A stretch of DNA of 64,000 nt, from assembly GCF_036384435.1 (NCBI RefSeq), contig NZ_DASVMI010000174.1, forward strand, positions 1 to 64,000, in the 5' to 3' direction. Below are positions 9,269 to 17,962 of the stretch, in pieces. The translations under genes were made by a program, and so were the position numbers. The stretch is from GSA-30 sp036384435 (GTDB lineage Bacteria; Pseudomonadota; Gammaproteobacteria; Xanthomonadales; Rhodanobacteraceae). Position 1 is the first letter of the stretch, and every line of letters begins with the position of its first letter. Under the pieces are notes generated by a model. That model did not search any database. It saw only the letters and a list, made by a program, of their open reading frames with translations, and was not told where the DNA came from.

Positions 9269-9669
9269 CACTTGCGCTTCCAGCGATTGAGCAACTCGCC
9301 AAAATTCGGCACGTTCTGCGCTGCAGGCGAGGACGGCACCTGGACTTCGCCCTCATAGACATGCAGGGTGCGCATGCCTCCCTGCCCCGCACCGATGAGC
9401 AGGCGCTTACCATCGGCCTCCACCAACAGCAGACGATCGCGCGCACCCACGGCAAAGCTCTCCACGCAGCGGATACGGCGGCCGCCGGGCTGGGTACGCC
9501 CCTGCATGCGCCGTGTCATCCAGCCGGCAGCAAGGATCACCGCGATGATCGCGCCCAGGCTCAGCACCACGCGCAGGAGCTCTCCGCCCACATTGACGTC
9601 GGGAGCACCGGCGATGGGCGTGCTGGCGACAAGGGCAAGCATCATGTCCATGTCCATGTCCATGTCCAT
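9268..9669 (-). CDS. fliO: Flagellar export assembly protein FliO
   Basis: Bitopic membrane protein of up to 133 residues that helps FliP assemble. It has one hydrophobic helix (VVLSLGAIIAVILAAGWM) and a basic cytoplasmic tail with the FliO stretch GARDRLLLVEADGKRLLIG. The start is ambiguous because the gene opens with four ATGGAC hexamers, giving MDMDMDMDMM and six possible in-frame ATG codons between 9669 and 9642. The most upstream one lies 3 bases after the fliN stop. Family sequence is poorly conserved; order fliN-fliO-fliP supports the call. Confidence 0.9.
   Translation of the reverse strand: MDMDMDMDMMLALVASTPIAGAPDVNVGGELLRVVLSLGAIIAVILAAGWMTRRMQGRTQPGGRRIRCVESFAVGARDRLLLVEADGKRLLIGAGQGGMRTLHVYEGEVQVPSSPAAQNVPNFGELLNRWKRK
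9643..9669 (-). repeat. fliO: Hexanucleotide microsatellite (ATGGAC)4 at the fliO start
   Basis: Four perfect tandem copies of ATGGAC (minus strand) followed by ATG ATG make the first residues of FliO. A hexamer keeps the reading frame, so slippage would add or remove Met-Asp pairs and shift the spacing between the ribosome site in fliN and the first start codon. Confidence 0.85.
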
Positions 9670-9672
9670 CGA

Positions 9673-10011
9673 TCAGCGCAGCTTGCGCACACGCTCGGAG
9701 GGGCTGATCACGTCAGTCAGGCGAATGCCGAACTTTTCATTGATCACCACCACCTCGCCATGCGCGACCAAGGTGCCGTTGACGAACACGTCCAGCGGTT
9801 CCCCCGCGGCACGATCGAGCTCGACCACCGAACCCTGGTTGAGCTGTAACAGGTTGCGGATGCTGATTCGGGTACGTCCCACTTCCATGGCCAGCGTGAC
9901 TGGCACATCCAGAATCATGTCAAGGTTGACGTCGGATTCACCGCCCAGGCGATGGATACCATCGAGGTCATTGCCGGCCATTTCGGCCGTGGCTGCGTCG
10001 GAGTGCGTCAT
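9673..10011 (-). CDS. fliN: Flagellar motor switch protein FliN
   Basis: C-ring switch protein of 112 residues, consisting mainly of one SpoA domain (LDMILDVPVTLAMEVGRTR through FGIRLTDVISPSERV). FliN packs with FliM at the base of the C-ring and helps localise FliH to the export gate. It overlaps fliM by 4 bases (ATGA) and is followed 3 bases later by the first possible fliO start. Confidence 0.97.
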   Translation of the reverse strand: MTHSDAATAEMAGNDLDGIHRLGGESDVNLDMILDVPVTLAMEVGRTRISIRNLLQLNQGSVVELDRAAGEPLDVFVNGTLVAHGEVVVINEKFGIRLTDVISPSERVRKLR

Positions 10012-11027
10012 ACAGGGTGGGTCTCGGTAAAGGAATCATTGCTGGCCAGGCGCATGCCACGACGCGCCGCAGGTCCCTGGAATCGCACGGAGCTACGTCC
10101 ATTGGACTGTCCGTAACGGCCACGAAAAATCGGTATATCCTCGGCAAACACGGTAGCCAGATCCGGCAGTTGCACTGGGATCACGTCCCCGGGGCGCAAT
10201 TGCAGGAAGTCACCGATGCTGATCTGGGTCTCCAGCAGCAACGAGGACAGTTCGACCTCGGCATCCATGACTTCTTCGTGCAAGCACTCGATCCAGCGGT
10301 CATCGCGCTCCATACGATCGCTCTGTACACCGGCATCGAGCAGCGTGCGGATCGGCTCGACCATCGAATAGGGCATCGTCAGGTGGATCTCCCCCCCGCC
10401 GCCGTCCAACTCGACGTGGAACCGTGACACCACCACGGTCTCCGTCGGGCTGACGATATTGGCGAACTGCGGATTGATCTCGGAGTTGATGAACTCGAAC
10501 TGCAAAGCCAGCACTGGCGCCCAAGCCTCGCTCATCGCGGTGAATACCTCGTTGAGCATGATCTGGATCACGCGATTCTCAGTGGGCGTGAAATCGCGAC
10601 CCTCGATGCGCGCGTGGTAGCGTCCGTCACCACCAAAGAAGTTATCGATCGTGGAAAAGACCAGTCGCGGCTCGATCACCACCAAGCCAGTACCGCGCAG
10701 GGGCTTGACCTTGACCAGATTGAGGTTGCTTGGCACCGCCAAGCTATGCACGTATTCGCTGAACTTGACCATGCGCACGCCGTTGACCGACACCTCGCAG
10801 GATTTGCGCAACACGTTGAATACGCCTGTACGGAAGAAGCGTGCGAAACGGTCATTGACCATTTCCAGGGTCGGCAAGCGCCCCCGGACGATGCGATCCT
10901 GCTGAGTGAAATCATAGGAAATGGCCGTACCTGGTTCCGGCGGCTCATCGCTCCCGGTCTCGACCGTGCCGCCATCAACGCCGTTAAGCAGCGCGTCGAT
11001 CTCTTCCTGGGAGAGCAAGTCGCTCAT
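10008..11027 (-). CDS. fliM: Flagellar motor switch protein FliM
   Basis: C-ring switch protein of 339 residues that binds phosphorylated CheY. The N-terminal CheY-binding peptide (LSQEEIDALLNG) is intact at residues 4-15. A CheC-like middle domain and a C-terminal SpoA domain follow, ending near residue 320. It lies between fliL and fliN in the sigma-54-driven fliL operon. Confidence 0.97.
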   Translation of the reverse strand: MSDLLSQEEIDALLNGVDGGTVETGSDEPPEPGTAISYDFTQQDRIVRGRLPTLEMVNDRFARFFRTGVFNVLRKSCEVSVNGVRMVKFSEYVHSLAVPSNLNLVKVKPLRGTGLVVIEPRLVFSTIDNFFGGDGRYHARIEGRDFTPTENRVIQIMLNEVFTAMSEAWAPVLALQFEFINSEINPQFANIVSPTETVVVSRFHVELDGGGGEIHLTMPYSMVEPIRTLLDAGVQSDRMERDDRWIECLHEEVMDAEVELSSLLLETQISIGDFLQLRPGDVIPVQLPDLATVFAEDIPIFRGRYGQSNGRSSVRFQGPAARRGMRLASNDSFTETHPV

Positions 11028-11040
11028 GGCAAGGCCCTCG

Positions 11041-11541
11041 TCACTGCATCACGAAGCTGGTGAAGTACAACGCATCGATGCCCGGGCGACCCAGACGATC
11101 GTTGAGAATCTTGCGCACAGCATCGAGCGCCTTGGCCTGCAGCTTCTGCTTGCCCTGCAGGTCACTCAGGTCGGCGCTGGTCTGGCTGCTGAACAGCAAA
11201 ACCAGGGCATTGCGAATGACTGGATCGGCATTCTTGGCTGCCTCGATCGCGGCAGGATCATGCGACATCAGCGTGACGCCCACTTGCAGGTAGTTCTGCT
11301 GCTCGTCACTTTTGAAATTGACGACGAAGGCTGGATCCAGTTGCAGGTAAAGCTCAGGCGTCTTCTTTTCCGGCTTCTCCGCTGCGGTACCGGTGGTTGC
11401 CGAACCGTGCCCACGCAGCGCGAAGATCGCGTAGCCAGCCACACCGCCAACCACGATCAGGGCCGCCAGCAAGATGAGGATCAATCCTCGATTGCCACCC
11501 GATTTCGCAGGGGCTTCAACAGGGGATTCGGCCTTGGCCAT
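11041..11541 (-). CDS. fliL: Flagellar basal body-associated protein FliL
   Basis: Single-pass inner-membrane protein (166 residues) next to the stator, supporting torque under load. A short cytoplasmic segment is followed by one membrane helix at about residues 19-42 (LILILLAALIVVGGVAGYAI) and a periplasmic FliL domain. The ATG at 11541 is chosen over longer in-frame starts because it gives the standard topology and lies about 28 bases downstream of the expected start of a sigma-54 promoter. It is the first gene of fliLMNOPQR-flhBA. Confidence 0.95.
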   Translation of the reverse strand: MAKAESPVEAPAKSGGNRGLILILLAALIVVGGVAGYAIFALRGHGSATTGTAAEKPEKKTPELYLQLDPAFVVNFKSDEQQNYLQVGVTLMSHDPAAIEAAKNADPVIRNALVLLFSSQTSADLSDLQGKQKLQAKALDAVRKILNDRLGRPGIDALYFTSFVMQ

Positions 11542-11579
11542 GAATAACCTCGAAAGTCGTGAAAACCTGAATGGCTCGT

Positions 11580-11595
11580 AGCAATCTGCATGCCA
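11580..11595 (-). promoter_or_regulatory. Sigma-54 promoter of the fliL operon
   Basis: On the minus strand the sequence reads TGGCATGCAGATTGCT, with GG-N10-GC spacing and a good match to the TGGCACG-N4-TTGCW consensus. Transcription would start about 12 bases downstream, near 11569, leaving a leader of about 28 bases before fliL. FleQ (23191-24627) is the likely activator. Confidence 0.85.
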
Positions 11596-12078
11596 CCTCC
11601 GGAAACAAGCCAATCCGCCCCCGCCCGCGCCCCTTTGCGCCCGCATGGCGGCGCTTTCTTGACACCCTGTCCACAGCGCCAAGGGAGGCTTATGGCGGAA
11701 AATCGACACTTGCTGACGCCGAGGGCCAGAGCAGGCCGCCTCCCGCATAGGACAAAAGCCTCGCCGCAAGACGTGCGGCAAGGCAGATAAACGGACAGGA
11801 CTGGTCACCTACATCAACCACCATGAGAGGTGAGACCCATCTCGTACGGGAGCCTGTCCAGGACCGACCTGTTCTCCGAAAAAGCAGCTGCCGACCAGAG
11901 CTGAAACTACGGAAAGCATTTCCTATAAATAACCACCACACGGCCCGCGCAAAATCGAGCATTGTGTTATCGCCGAGTCACGCAGCTACCGGCTTGCAGC
12001 ACCGAACCCGCTCAAGCTGAACGATACCCAGGCTCGGGCTACACGCTTTACCCCAAGAAGCCCCACAAGGAGTGCACC
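11596..12078. other. Divergent intergenic region between fliL and the toxin-like gene
   Basis: About 480 bases without a convincing gene. The left part (11596-11800) is GC-rich and would hold any FleQ enhancer for the fliL promoter. The right part (about 11890-11960) is AT-richer and holds a possible sigma-70 promoter for the toxin-like gene. The strong AAGGAG ribosome site for that gene is at 12067-12072. Longer in-frame starts of the toxin-like gene begin here but lack such a site. Confidence 0.5.
11901..11929 (+). promoter_or_regulatory. Possible sigma-70 promoter of the toxin-like gene
   Basis: CTGAAA at 11901-11906 and TATAAA at 11924-11929 are separated by 17 bases. The -10 is good and the -35 moderate. 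It would give a leader of about 140 bases before the start at 12079. No sigma-54 or sigma-28 match was found for this gene, suggesting it may not be part of the flagellar cascade. Match quality alone does not prove use. Confidence 0.4.
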
Positions 12079-15000
12079 ATGCGCATCGATCGCGCCATCT
12101 CCCCAAACGCAATGCCCACTCAGGACGAAACTACCTCGCGGCAACCACGAGGTATCCCGTTGGCCATCACGCCAATCGGCCGCAGCACCGCATTCTCAAG
12201 ATCCCAATTCGTCCGCGCCCTGCTCAAGCATTCCGCCCCCAACGGCACCCGAGCTTCACGAATGCTCAACGCAACGCCTGCCTATCTGGCCGGGCTTCCC
12301 GATGTCAGCACAGCACGTGCGCGTTGGGTGCCATTAAGCGATCCGGCGCAACAGGCCCAGGCAAGACAGACCTTGCTCGCCGATCTCGACCAACAATGGC
12401 TGGCTCCCAGCAATACGGTAGGCAGCCCCAAAAAACAACATCAGGACCAGATCACGAAATCCATCCGCGAGAACGCTGACTTTCTCCACAAGAACGACAA
12501 GCTCACCCTGGATGGGTACGACGTGGTGAATCAAATCCTGATTCGGCCTGACGCCAAGGATCGCGTGGCCAAAGGCACGTACGGACTCACGTTTGAATCT
12601 ACAGATATAGATGGCATTACCAGCCATGTACCCCTCAACATCGTGGCCATGACGGCTCATCAAAGTCATTCGCCACGCGCTACAGGCACTGCCGTGCTGC
12701 ATATTCCTGGCGAACAAGGAGGACTTCGTGAATTCCAGACCCTGGAGCAGGCTCAACAATGGCTTACCAGGGAGCTGAAGTCAGACAGCACGTTTACAAC
12801 AGCCCTGCTTGATCAACTCCCTCACGAGACGGCGGAGCAACTGAGATCAAGCATTGCTGTCGATGCCCTTGGTCAGCCGCAACTCTCATTCCATGTTAAA
12901 CCCATAAATGGCAACGTTTTCTCATATGTGGCCGAGAGCCAATTTAGCGCATACAAGCAAGTTATCTCGGAAAGTGACGGCACACCGCAACCGATCAACA
13001 AGTATTTCAGCACGTCCTTGGGCGAACAATCCATGGAGCTGGAAACCATCCGAGACAATCAGCTGCTCGTTGAAAGCACCATCCCGGATAAAATCAAGAA
13101 CCATCCTGAGTATAAGCATCTTATCCAGCTTCTCACCATCTACAAGACCAAGGAGAACGAATACGTCAAAATTGCTGGCGATGTTCCAAACCTCAATCAA
13201 TTTTCATCCAGAAAAATACGTGAGAAGATCAGGAACGATCTATCCGAAAAAATAAATATCAATAGATTGGTCGTAGCCATACCCTCCTCAAAGTCATTCA
13301 TGCCACCGGGCGCAGGTGCCATGGAGACACCTCCTGAATCCTGGCCCAAAATTCCACTAGTCACGGCGCTCCAGTACAAGCTCCCCGAGCTCGTCCCCGA
13401 CTTTTCCCAGGCACGGATATCCTCTTCGGATGGCGAACCGGTTCCGGCGGCATTCACGGCCGACTATGTGACCCAGTTGTCCAAGCAGTTGGATCTAGGC
13501 GAGCAATACAATGCGATGCTCGACAGGAGACTGGTGGTACCTGAGACCGGAAAACTCAAGCACTCGCAAGAGCTCATGAAGCTCAACAAGGCCAACCTGG
13601 ATTATGAGATCCTTTATGCCAAGATGAATGGAGATATCTCTGACGACGAGTATCGCTTGCTATCGGCATTCATTGATGCTCAACAATCGAACAAGACCTC
13701 TCCGCTGGAGTTTCAGGAGTTGCTGATCGAAGGCAACAGCTTGATCGACGTGTTCATCTTCACGCAACGCGGCTCCAACAAACTCATTGTCTTCATGCCC
13801 GGCGCACCTGATGGCAAGAACTTCCGTACTTTTGACAACAATTCAAAGATGGCGACATTTCTCAAGGCGATCTCCAGCAAGACTGAAGACGAACTCGAGA
13901 TGCCGTCGGGGCACGGAGGAGAAAGTGCTGTACCAGCAGCGTCATGGCAAGATTTTCTAAGATCCAGAATACCTATCTACGATAAAAAGCAATTGGATCT
14001 CTTCATCAACCGCATACACAAGGGGGCGTCGGCTGCAAGAACAGAACTGCGCCGCGTAAAAGGCAACTTTTTCGACAAAGCAAGCCACGCCAAGCTACTG
14101 CAATTAAAAAGGGCCACCGACAGCCAGACGATCTCAAAAAAAGAAAAAAAATTAGAGAATCTGAAAGATTTTGTTCAAATAGCAAAAGGGATACTGAGTT
14201 TTGTTCCCTATGCTGGTCCAGTGATCGTTCTGTCCGATGTCTCACACAGACTATTGAATGCTTACTCTTCATGGCAACAAGGCGACACCGATTCAGCCAG
14301 AGAGTATGGTCTTTCCGCGCTCACCGGGTTGCTGCCCGACCCGGCCATGCTGGCGAGAGGCGGCGTAAAACCAACCCGCGACCCCGGCAGGGTTCATTCC
14401 CCAGGCTTTCTGCAAAAGCTCGTTCGTCAACGAGGTCCCGACGGAAAAGTCAGGATCGGCATTCCCTTATCGGGCCGGGGAGGCAAGCCTGGCGCCAGCC
14501 AGGCCTCCCCAGGTATCTCTCGGCCGACAACAAAGCCAGTATCGCAGCGCTTTGGCCTGCGCTGGCCCAAGCTTGGTGTATTTGATACGTTACTGCGCGA
14601 TCAACCCATCCCGGAGGCCTCGTATCAGGGCTCTGTAGCCAGGCCAGGCCTGACAGATCAGTTCTCGGTATCTTGGGTAGACAAAAAGTCGACTTTTCAG
14701 CCAAGAGGAGATGAACTTGCACAACTGAGCGAACAGGGTGATGTGAAATATTCTGGCGTCTTCAAGGCGGACCTTTTCAGGAATGACTACACCATCATCC
14801 TGAAATCTGAAGGAGACCGCAGGATTCAACTGAGCAATGCCCCGTCCGATATCTCCCGTTACCCAGCGCAAAAAATTGCTCAGTTGGAAACTCACATCCC
14901 TGACCCGGACTTGAGAGCGCGAATATCGGAAGTCGCAACGCAAACCTTCAGCCATGATGCCATTGAAGCTTTGTTCAAGGATTTGCTCATCCCAGACGTA

Positions 15001-16173
15001 AATTTCAGAAGTGTCGAAGCTTCGTACGAGATCCGATATGACGACCAGGGTTTTGCGCAAGTGGACACGAACTTTAACGGCTATCTTTGGAGAGAGACCA
15101 AAGATGGAGAACTGGAGCGGTTTTCAGGCATCCAGGTGCAGATCAAACGCGGCATAAGCATTTACAAACTCAACGATAAATATGTCATTGATCCAGCCGC
15201 CCCCATCAATTATGACATCATTCGCAAAGGTGAAGTCATACCCGCACATGACGTCCCTCGTGCAAGGGTCGATGAAAGCCGGCTGAGGTTCGATCCTTCG
15301 ACATTTCTTTATCTGGACACCTCAGGCAATCGATACATCAAGATTGCTGACGAGTTCTTCCAGGTTCGCGACGATAAGCAACTAGGCACCAAGGTGATTG
15401 TCGATCCGGACAATCCATTTGGCTTCAAAAGCTCCAATCCCGTTAAAAGCACCCCCTACGGCTTGTGGGAAATCGTCGACCAACCAGGACTGGAGGGTGG
15501 CGGCCCATCCCTGAGCACAACTCGTGGCAAGTATGCCCATGCAGAGGCCCAGTTGAAGGCATTTCTGGACAACCCCCGCACCGCCGATGATCTATCCGAA
15601 ACCGAACGGCGAGATAGCGCAGCCAGCCTGACGTCGTTGTTGCAGACTTCAAACGCCGAAACACACCAGAGCATCAACGAATACAACGAAGCTGGAGAAA
15701 GGGAAATCAACGCGCCTTTGCGCAACGGACAGACGACGCCGGCTACCACTGCTTTCCTCGGTGAACTCAAGCAGATGAACAGCTTCCAGGGCAAAGCCTA
15801 TCGCCGCGCCATGGTCACAGCCAAAGGCGCGGCGAAATTGAAAAATGGCGTTGGCAAGACCTTCATGGATACTGGCATTCAGTCGGCATCGACTCAGCCG
15901 TTTAATGCCTTTGCCTGGGATCGCTGGGCCGATCACACAGGCCCTGCAGAAGCCAACCAGCGCGTGATGTACGTCTTCGACGAAAGCATTCCCAAGAAGA
16001 ATCTGTCGACCGGTCATCTCCCCGATCATGTGGCCGTCGCGCCAGACACCCTGATGAAAGTGATGGCCACGAAAGAGAAAGACGGCGTACTTTTTGTCTA
16101 TATGTCATTCCCGACCCGGCTTCCGGAGAAGGTCTTCAATCCCTTCGACGGCACCCCCCAGGCTGTTTATTGA
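12079..16173 (+). CDS. DUF6543/dermonecrotic-toxin-like protein with C-terminal ADP-ribosyltransferase-like domain
   Basis: Protein of 1364 residues; start chosen from AAGGAG six bases before the ATG at 12079. The architecture recalls the large DUF6543 (dermonecrotic toxin domain) proteins of pseudomonads. Signs are the VLHIPGEQGG stretch at about residue 205, the DYVTQLSKQLDLGEQYN helix near 460, VFMPGAPDG near 575, and a hydrophobic FVPYAGPVIVLSDV segment near 710. The C-terminus resembles an R-S-E ADP-ribosyltransferase fold: INEYNEAGEREINAPLRNG at 1199-1217, YRR at 1241-1243, and SAS at 1269-1271 after FMDTGIQ. The expected E-x-E before a VxxxPxT motif reads P-D-H (H1317), so catalysis is doubtful. 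The N-terminus is Ser/Thr/Pro-rich with no signal peptide. The gene is AT-richer than its neighbours and is inserted between fliK and fliL without an immunity gene, suggesting transfer. Secretion route and target are unknown. Confidence 0.75.
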   Translation: MRIDRAISPNAMPTQDETTSRQPRGIPLAITPIGRSTAFSRSQFVRALLKHSAPNGTRASRMLNATPAYLAGLPDVSTARARWVPLSDPAQQAQARQTLLADLDQQWLAPSNTVGSPKKQHQDQITKSIRENADFLHKNDKLTLDGYDVVNQILIRPDAKDRVAKGTYGLTFESTDIDGITSHVPLNIVAMTAHQSHSPRATGTAVLHIPGEQGGLREFQTLEQAQQWLTRELKSDSTFTTALLDQLPHETAEQLRSSIAVDALGQPQLSFHVKPINGNVFSYVAESQFSAYKQVISESDGTPQPINKYFSTSLGEQSMELETIRDNQLLVESTIPDKIKNHPEYKHLIQLLTIYKTKENEYVKIAGDVPNLNQFSSRKIREKIRNDLSEKININRLVVAIPSSKSFMPPGAGAMETPPESWPKIPLVTALQYKLPELVPDFSQARISSSDGEPVPAAFTADYVTQLSKQLDLGEQYNAMLDRRLVVPETGKLKHSQELMKLNKANLDYEILYAKMNGDISDDEYRLLSAFIDAQQSNKTSPLEFQELLIEGNSLIDVFIFTQRGSNKLIVFMPGAPDGKNFRTFDNNSKMATFLKAISSKTEDELEMPSGHGGESAVPAASWQDFLRSRIPIYDKKQLDLFINRIHKGASAARTELRRVKGNFFDKASHAKLLQLKRATDSQTISKKEKKLENLKDFVQIAKGILSFVPYAGPVIVLSDVSHRLLNAYSSWQQGDTDSAREYGLSALTGLLPDPAMLARGGVKPTRDPGRVHSPGFLQKLVRQRGPDGKVRIGIPLSGRGGKPGASQASPGISRPTTKPVSQRFGLRWPKLGVFDTLLRDQPIPEASYQGSVARPGLTDQFSVSWVDKKSTFQPRGDELAQLSEQGDVKYSGVFKADLFRNDYTIILKSEGDRRIQLSNAPSDISRYPAQKIAQLETHIPDPDLRARISEVATQTFSHDAIEALFKDLLIPDVNFRSVEASYEIRYDDQGFAQVDTNFNGYLWRETKDGELERFSGIQVQIKRGISIYKLNDKYVIDPAAPINYDIIRKGEVIPAHDVPRARVDESRLRFDPSTFLYLDTSGNRYIKIADEFFQVRDDKQLGTKVIVDPDNPFGFKSSNPVKSTPYGLWEIVDQPGLEGGGPSLSTTRGKYAHAEAQLKAFLDNPRTADDLSETERRDSAASLTSLLQTSNAETHQSINEYNEAGEREINAPLRNGQTTPATTAFLGELKQMNSFQGKAYRRAMVTAKGAAKLKNGVGKTFMDTGIQSASTQPFNAFAWDRWADHTGPAEANQRVMYVFDESIPKKNLSTGHLPDHVAVAPDTLMKVMATKEKDGVLFVYMSFPTRLPEKVFNPFDGTPQAVY

Positions 16174-16222
16174 CCGCGTGGTGTCATACGTCTGATGCCA
16201 CACGGTAGACCCCGTCGCATAT

Positions 16223-16252
16223 GGAGCCGCACCGTAGGAACGGTGCGGCTCC
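16223..16252. terminator. Perfect 13-bp hairpin between converging toxin-like gene and fliK
   Basis: GGAGCCGCACCGT and its exact reverse complement flank a 4-base loop (AGGA). It sits in the 84-base gap where the plus-strand toxin-like gene meets the minus-strand fliK, so it could end transcripts from both sides. There is no T-run, and the GGAGC/GCTCC ends resemble REP elements at 35553 and 46307, so it may be a REP-type palindrome rather than an intrinsic terminator. Confidence 0.6.
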
Positions 16253-16257
16253 TGCAC

Positions 16258-17571
16258 TCAGGCGAACGTATCGAGTAAACCCAATGCCACACGGCGTAGA
16301 GGCGATGCCTCGACTGCCGCGTCGTTGACGTCACCGTCGCCTTGCTGGGTCCTGCCTCGACCGGAGGTCGATCCAGAGAACGATTGCTGTTGCTGCCCCA
16401 CCTGCGCCTGCCCCAGCGACAAGCCCTGGCCCGCAAGCATGGTGTCCAATTGCCCAAGCGTCTGCTGTACCGCCGTCACCGCAGCCGGGTGTTGCGCGGC
16501 AAAAACCACATCCACACGATTATGTTCGACGCTGACTTTGACCTCAAGCTCGCCCAGCTCCTCGGGATTGAGGCGAATCCGCGCTTCCTTGATATCGTGC
16601 CCTCCCATCCAGGCGACCTGCTGCCCCAATTCCTGGGCAAAGCCACTGCTGTCGAGCGGCGACTGCATCTGCACGACATGCGCAGGTGCGGCAACGGAGC
16701 CGCTCGCCTGCGAACCGGATAGTCCAAGTAGCGCAGAAAAATCATTGTCCTTGTGTGGAGAAGCCTGGGTTATTGCGTCGCTACTCGTGTCGTCGGCTGC
16801 CCCGTTGCTCCGGACGGCCGACGCGGTAGCCACATTCAACGCGTCAGCATGGCTGTCCGCGGATTTGTTCAATATCTGCTTGCCATCGTCCTGCCCAGGC
16901 TTGCCCAAGCTCTTGTCGTCGATGGCATCGGCCTTGCCGAGACCGGCCAGCTTCGGATTGGCGGGAAACAGATTCGCTGGCAGGCCCGATAGCTTCGCCT
17001 GTAACTGGGTTGCGGGGGAATTTTGGGGTATCTGCGCATCCGTAACTGGCTCAGATTGCAGACTGAGCGCCAGGGCCGGCATGCCAGATGGCGCCGCGGC
17101 GGCGACATCCGTCCCTGTTGCCGGTGATGCGATGACAGGCGACTGAGCCGGTGCTGATTGGCCAATCAACTGCAACATGACACTTGCGGCATTGATGCCG
17201 TCATCACCATCGGTGTTGTTTTCATTGGCCACGGCTTTCTTGGCACCGCGCGTTGAGACATGGCCATGGGACTTGGATGCCGGCGCCTCGTCACCTGACG
17301 AAGCCTTCGCTTCGTCCTGTGGCGGGTGCCCCGATTGCTGCTGGCGTCGCGCAGCATCCAGGCGATCGTCGAAACTGTCGTCCTGCCCGGACCGCATTGG
17401 CGACGATGATGACGAGGTAGACGTCATCGGCGCGGGCGAAGGAGCAGCGGTGACGGGCAACGGAACACTGGCAGTCATGGCGTCATCGTTTTGGCGAAAG
17501 GAAGGCATGTGCAGAAGCGCAGCAAGGATCGCGCCAGTCTCACCGAGGTCGGCGATACTGCATGCGCTCAT
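16258..17571 (-). CDS. fliK: Flagellar hook-length control protein FliK
   Basis: Secreted ruler protein of about 437 residues. The first 300 residues are low-complexity (Ala/Ser/Asp/Gln-rich), as usual. The conserved C-terminal hook-length domain is seen at about residues 320-400 (ARIRLNPEELGELEVKVSV, then QQTLGQLDTMLAGQGLSL). FliK ends hook growth by making FlhB switch substrates. The start at 17571 has a GGAG six bases upstream and overlaps fliJ by 32 bases; ATG codons at 17508 and 17478 are alternatives. It ends the fliE-K operon. Confidence 0.9.
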   Translation of the reverse strand: MSACSIADLGETGAILAALLHMPSFRQNDDAMTASVPLPVTAAPSPAPMTSTSSSSSPMRSGQDDSFDDRLDAARRQQQSGHPPQDEAKASSGDEAPASKSHGHVSTRGAKKAVANENNTDGDDGINAASVMLQLIGQSAPAQSPVIASPATGTDVAAAAPSGMPALALSLQSEPVTDAQIPQNSPATQLQAKLSGLPANLFPANPKLAGLGKADAIDDKSLGKPGQDDGKQILNKSADSHADALNVATASAVRSNGAADDTSSDAITQASPHKDNDFSALLGLSGSQASGSVAAPAHVVQMQSPLDSSGFAQELGQQVAWMGGHDIKEARIRLNPEELGELEVKVSVEHNRVDVVFAAQHPAAVTAVQQTLGQLDTMLAGQGLSLGQAQVGQQQQSFSGSTSGRGRTQQGDGDVNDAAVEASPLRRVALGLLDTFA

Positions 17572-17962
17572 CGATCTCCGATTGTTCGCGCCGTTCTTCG
17601 CTTTTGCGCTCCTGCTCGCGATGGTGGTCTATCACGCTATCGAGCGCCCGCTCGCGCGCATGCGCCTCCCGCCATAGACCACCGGCATGCTCAAGCAATC
17701 GCTTGTTACGCTCCACTTCACCACTCTGCTGCGCGATGGCCTGGTCGATTCTCTCCACGAACCGCTGGCGATTGAGCAACGCGGTGACGTTGAGATCACC
17801 CGTGTTGGTCGCGTATTCGTCACGGTATCGGTGCAGTTCCGCCAGTTGCTGCTCGGATCTTGCCAATTTTTGCTGTTGCTCGGCCAGGCGCTGCAACGCC
17901 AGTTCCTGGCGTTCGCGCGCCTGATCGGCGGCTGGCTGCAATCGGGCGGCACGAGATTTCAT
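17540..17962 (-). CDS. fliJ: Flagellar export chaperone FliJ
   Basis: Coiled-coil protein of 140 residues, rich in Gln, Glu, Arg and Ala with no hydrophobic segment. FliJ links the FliI ATPase ring to FlhA and escorts export cargo. Its ATG overlaps the fliI stop (ATGA). Sequence is weakly conserved in this family; length, coiled-coil make-up and position directly after fliI support the assignment. Confidence 0.9.
   Translation of the reverse strand: MKSRAARLQPAADQARERQELALQRLAEQQQKLARSEQQLAELHRYRDEYATNTGDLNVTALLNRQRFVERIDQAIAQQSGEVERNKRLLEHAGGLWREAHARERALDSVIDHHREQERKSEERREQSEIDERMQYRRPR

Noticed and set aside
11764..11780. Second sigma-54-like pattern (GCAAGACGTGC) upstream of fliL
   Set aside because: The spacing between the two half elements is too short by two bases; the site at 11580-11595 has exact spacing.
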